7,961 nt of DNA from Chryseosolibacter sp044507115 (GTDB lineage: Bacteria; Bacteroidota; Bacteroidia; Cytophagales; Cyclobacteriaceae): NCBI GenBank assembly GCA_044507115.1, contig JBIQJZ010000176.1, forward strand, positions 1 to 7,961, written 5' to 3'. Position 1 is the first letter of the stretch. The number at the start of each line of letters is the position of its first letter. This document shows, one piece after another, positions 7,104-7,961 of this stretch. The position numbers were made by a program, and so were the translations under genes. The notes under the pieces were generated by a model. The model saw only the letters and a program-made list of their open reading frames with translations. It did not search any database and was not told the origin of the DNA.

Positions 7104-7664
7104 CTATGAGCCGAGAAAAATCCCTAACAACGAGGATAGGCTGGCGGCACCACGCCCAACATAGCGACGAAGATCACTGACAGCCTTCCCAAGCTGATTT
7201 TTGACGGTCTGGTCGGACAGACTCAGTTTTTGGGCAATCTCCCGGATTGAAAGATTTTCTCGCCTACTGAGCATAAAAATCTGCTTAACTCTCGGCGACA
7301 AGTGATTGATCCATTGATCGATAAAACTGTCCATATCGTCGGATATGGCCTGGGCATCAGCGGGATGGTCAAATCTATGGATTGTCGCCGCAAGCGTGTC
7401 AAGGTAGTCTCCCTTGACAATATTGGCCTTTATATAATTGAGAATGCGATTTCTTATTGCAGTAAACAAATATGCCGCAAGTGAGTTGCGGATTTCAATA
7501 GACTCTCTCTTCTCCCAAAGAGTAATGAATAAGTCCTGAACGAGATCTTTGGCATCATCCTCAGATCGCACCCGCCTTGCGGCTTCGGCGTACAACTTCA
7601 GCCAATACCGATCGTATACCTCATCAAACGCTTCCGCGTCTCCATTCCTGATGAGGGAAACCAA
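7104..7664 (-). CDS. ECF-type RNA polymerase sigma-70 factor (Bacteroidota FecI-like)
   Basis: This sigma factor is likely controlled by the downstream FecR and directs transcription of the susC operon. Counting from TTG 7664 (186 residues), sigma region 2 is about 8-77, with GDAEAFDEVYDRYW (8-21), DLVQDLFITLWEKR (40-53) and a region-2.4-like AYLFTAIRNRILNYIKA. Region 4 is about 120-168: LSPRVKQIFMLSRRENLSIREIAQKLSLSDQTVKNQLGKAV, with a clear helix-turn-helix. A hydrophobic tail (LSSLLGIFLG) ends it, as often in this group. The 5' end is odd. The only standard in-frame start is TTG 7664, which falls inside the conserved motif YSDPELVSLI. The frame stays open and family-like up to a TAA at 7710-7712 but has no ATG. 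An ATG at 7729 lies in another frame. The true start is therefore uncertain, or there is a frameshift. Confidence 0.92.
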   Translation of the reverse strand: MVSLIRNGDAEAFDEVYDRYWLKLYAEAARRVRSEDDAKDLVQDLFITLWEKRESIEIRNSLAAYLFTAIRNRILNYIKANIVKGDYLDTLAATIHRFDHPADAQAISDDMDSFIDQWINHLSPRVKQIFMLSRRENLSIREIAQKLSLSDQTVKNQLGKAVSDLRRYVGRGAASLSSLLGIFLGS

Positions 7665-7839
7665 TTCGGGGTCACTATAGTTGCTATGCGGCTTGATCGC
7701 GCACTTCGTTTAAGAGTGATTGATTCCATAAATATAAAAAACAAAATTAATGATGCTAATTTTTCGGAGGGTGTCACGAGGTGGACAAGACCTTCAAGTT
7801 GATCTCAATCCCCATTTTTAGGCAACTAGCCGAGTTTAG
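7665..7839 (-). promoter_or_regulatory. Upstream region of the sigma/anti-sigma genes
   Basis: This gap between the right-edge gene and the sigma gene should carry the promoter for the sigma gene. It holds a Bacteroidota -7-like element at 7742-7749, an ATG at 7729 out of frame with the sigma gene, and an open in-frame extension (7665-7709) that resembles the missing N-terminus of the sigma factor. I saw no clear terminator hairpin for the preceding gene. Confidence 0.45.
7742..7749 (-). promoter_or_regulatory. Bacteroidota -7 promoter element TAATTTTG
   Basis: On the minus strand TAATTTTG matches the Bacteroidota housekeeping -7 consensus TAnnTTTG exactly. No TTTG-type -33 element is visible at the usual 19-22 bp upstream. 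Transcription would begin around 7733-7738, leaving only a few bases before the ATG at 7729, or a leader of about 70 bases before TTG 7664. Confidence 0.45.
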
Positions 7840-7961
7840 TCATCGCCTTTTTCGCCCGCGTGGGCTAACAACTTTTGTCTCTTCTTTTACCGGCATGCCG
7901 AAAATCTCGCGGATCTTGGCTTCATATGCCAAGGCGTAGCGCATCATTCCAATAGCATTTG
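7840..7961 (-). CDS. C-terminal end of an unidentified protein, truncated by window edge
   Basis: An open frame enters from the right edge and stops at TGA 7840-7842. It reads 39 complete residues, including GMMRYALAYEAKIREIFGMP near the start and a basic tail SPRGRKRR at the end. The sense strand and frame are chosen because the other minus-strand frames are stopped early and because the direction matches all neighbours. I do not recognise the family. The mixed polar/helical start and the basic tail suggest a soluble protein end, but too little is present to say more. It could also be a chance open stretch. Confidence 0.45.
   Translation of the reverse strand, partial: NAIGMMRYALAYEAKIREIFGMPVKEETKVVSPRGRKRR

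Noticed and set aside
7604..7729. A short separate gene starting at ATG 7729 (MESITLKRSA...)
   Set aside because: The frame stops after about 40 codons inside the sigma gene and shows no domain. It is better explained as the displaced 5' end of the sigma gene or as a chance frame.
7853..7864. GCCC-GCGT-GGGC hairpin near the right edge as a terminator
   Set aside because: The stem is only four pairs, lies inside the coding end of the right-edge gene, and has no T-run on the minus strand after it.

Overview
The window looks like a piece of a Bacteroidota chromosome, most likely a free-living or environmental Cytophagia/Chitinophagia/Sphingobacteriia-type bacterium. The grounds are a SusC/SusD pair, a FecR-like anti-sigma factor and an ECF sigma factor of the Bacteroidota type, a sigma promoter element matching the Bacteroidota -7 consensus TAnnTTTG, and the general lack of Shine-Dalgarno sequences before the starts. 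Every convincing gene is on the minus strand, so transcription runs from the right end towards position 1.

In transcription order: (i) the C-terminal 40 codons or so of an unidentified gene at the right edge (7840-7961); (ii) a gap of about 110-175 bp with a -7-like promoter element; (iii) an ECF sigma-70 factor (7104-7664) with an odd 5' end, having no in-frame ATG; (iv) a FecR-type membrane anti-sigma factor (5933-6994, possibly starting at 7054); (v) a 142-bp intergenic region with a 14-bp perfect palindrome and a short direct repeat; (vi) a long SusC-family TonB-dependent transporter with an N-terminal STN signalling domain (2425-5790); (vii) a SusD/RagB lipoprotein (689-2413), 11 bp after susC; (viii) the first 213 residues of a formylglycine-type sulfatase (1-641), 47 bp after susD and running off the left edge.

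Together this reads as a polysaccharide-utilization-type locus under trans-envelope (cell-surface) signalling. A substrate bound by the SusC/SusD complex would be sensed through the STN domain of SusC. The signal would pass to the periplasmic part of the FecR anti-sigma factor and release the ECF sigma factor, which would activate susC-susD-sulfatase. The sulfatase suggests a sulfated glycan (algal polysaccharide, glycosaminoglycan, mucin-like glycan or similar). No glycoside hydrolase or lyase is visible here, so the substrate cannot be named.

I see no mobile element, CRISPR array, tRNA or rRNA, and no wholly new system. The points most worth a second look are the 5' end of the sigma gene (apparent frameshift or TTG start), the AGGATCCT-centred palindromes in front of both fecR and susC, the inverted repeats in the sigma-fecR spacer, and the pair of STN-like domains on the two signalling partners. 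All domain calls were made by reading the translation, not by database search.
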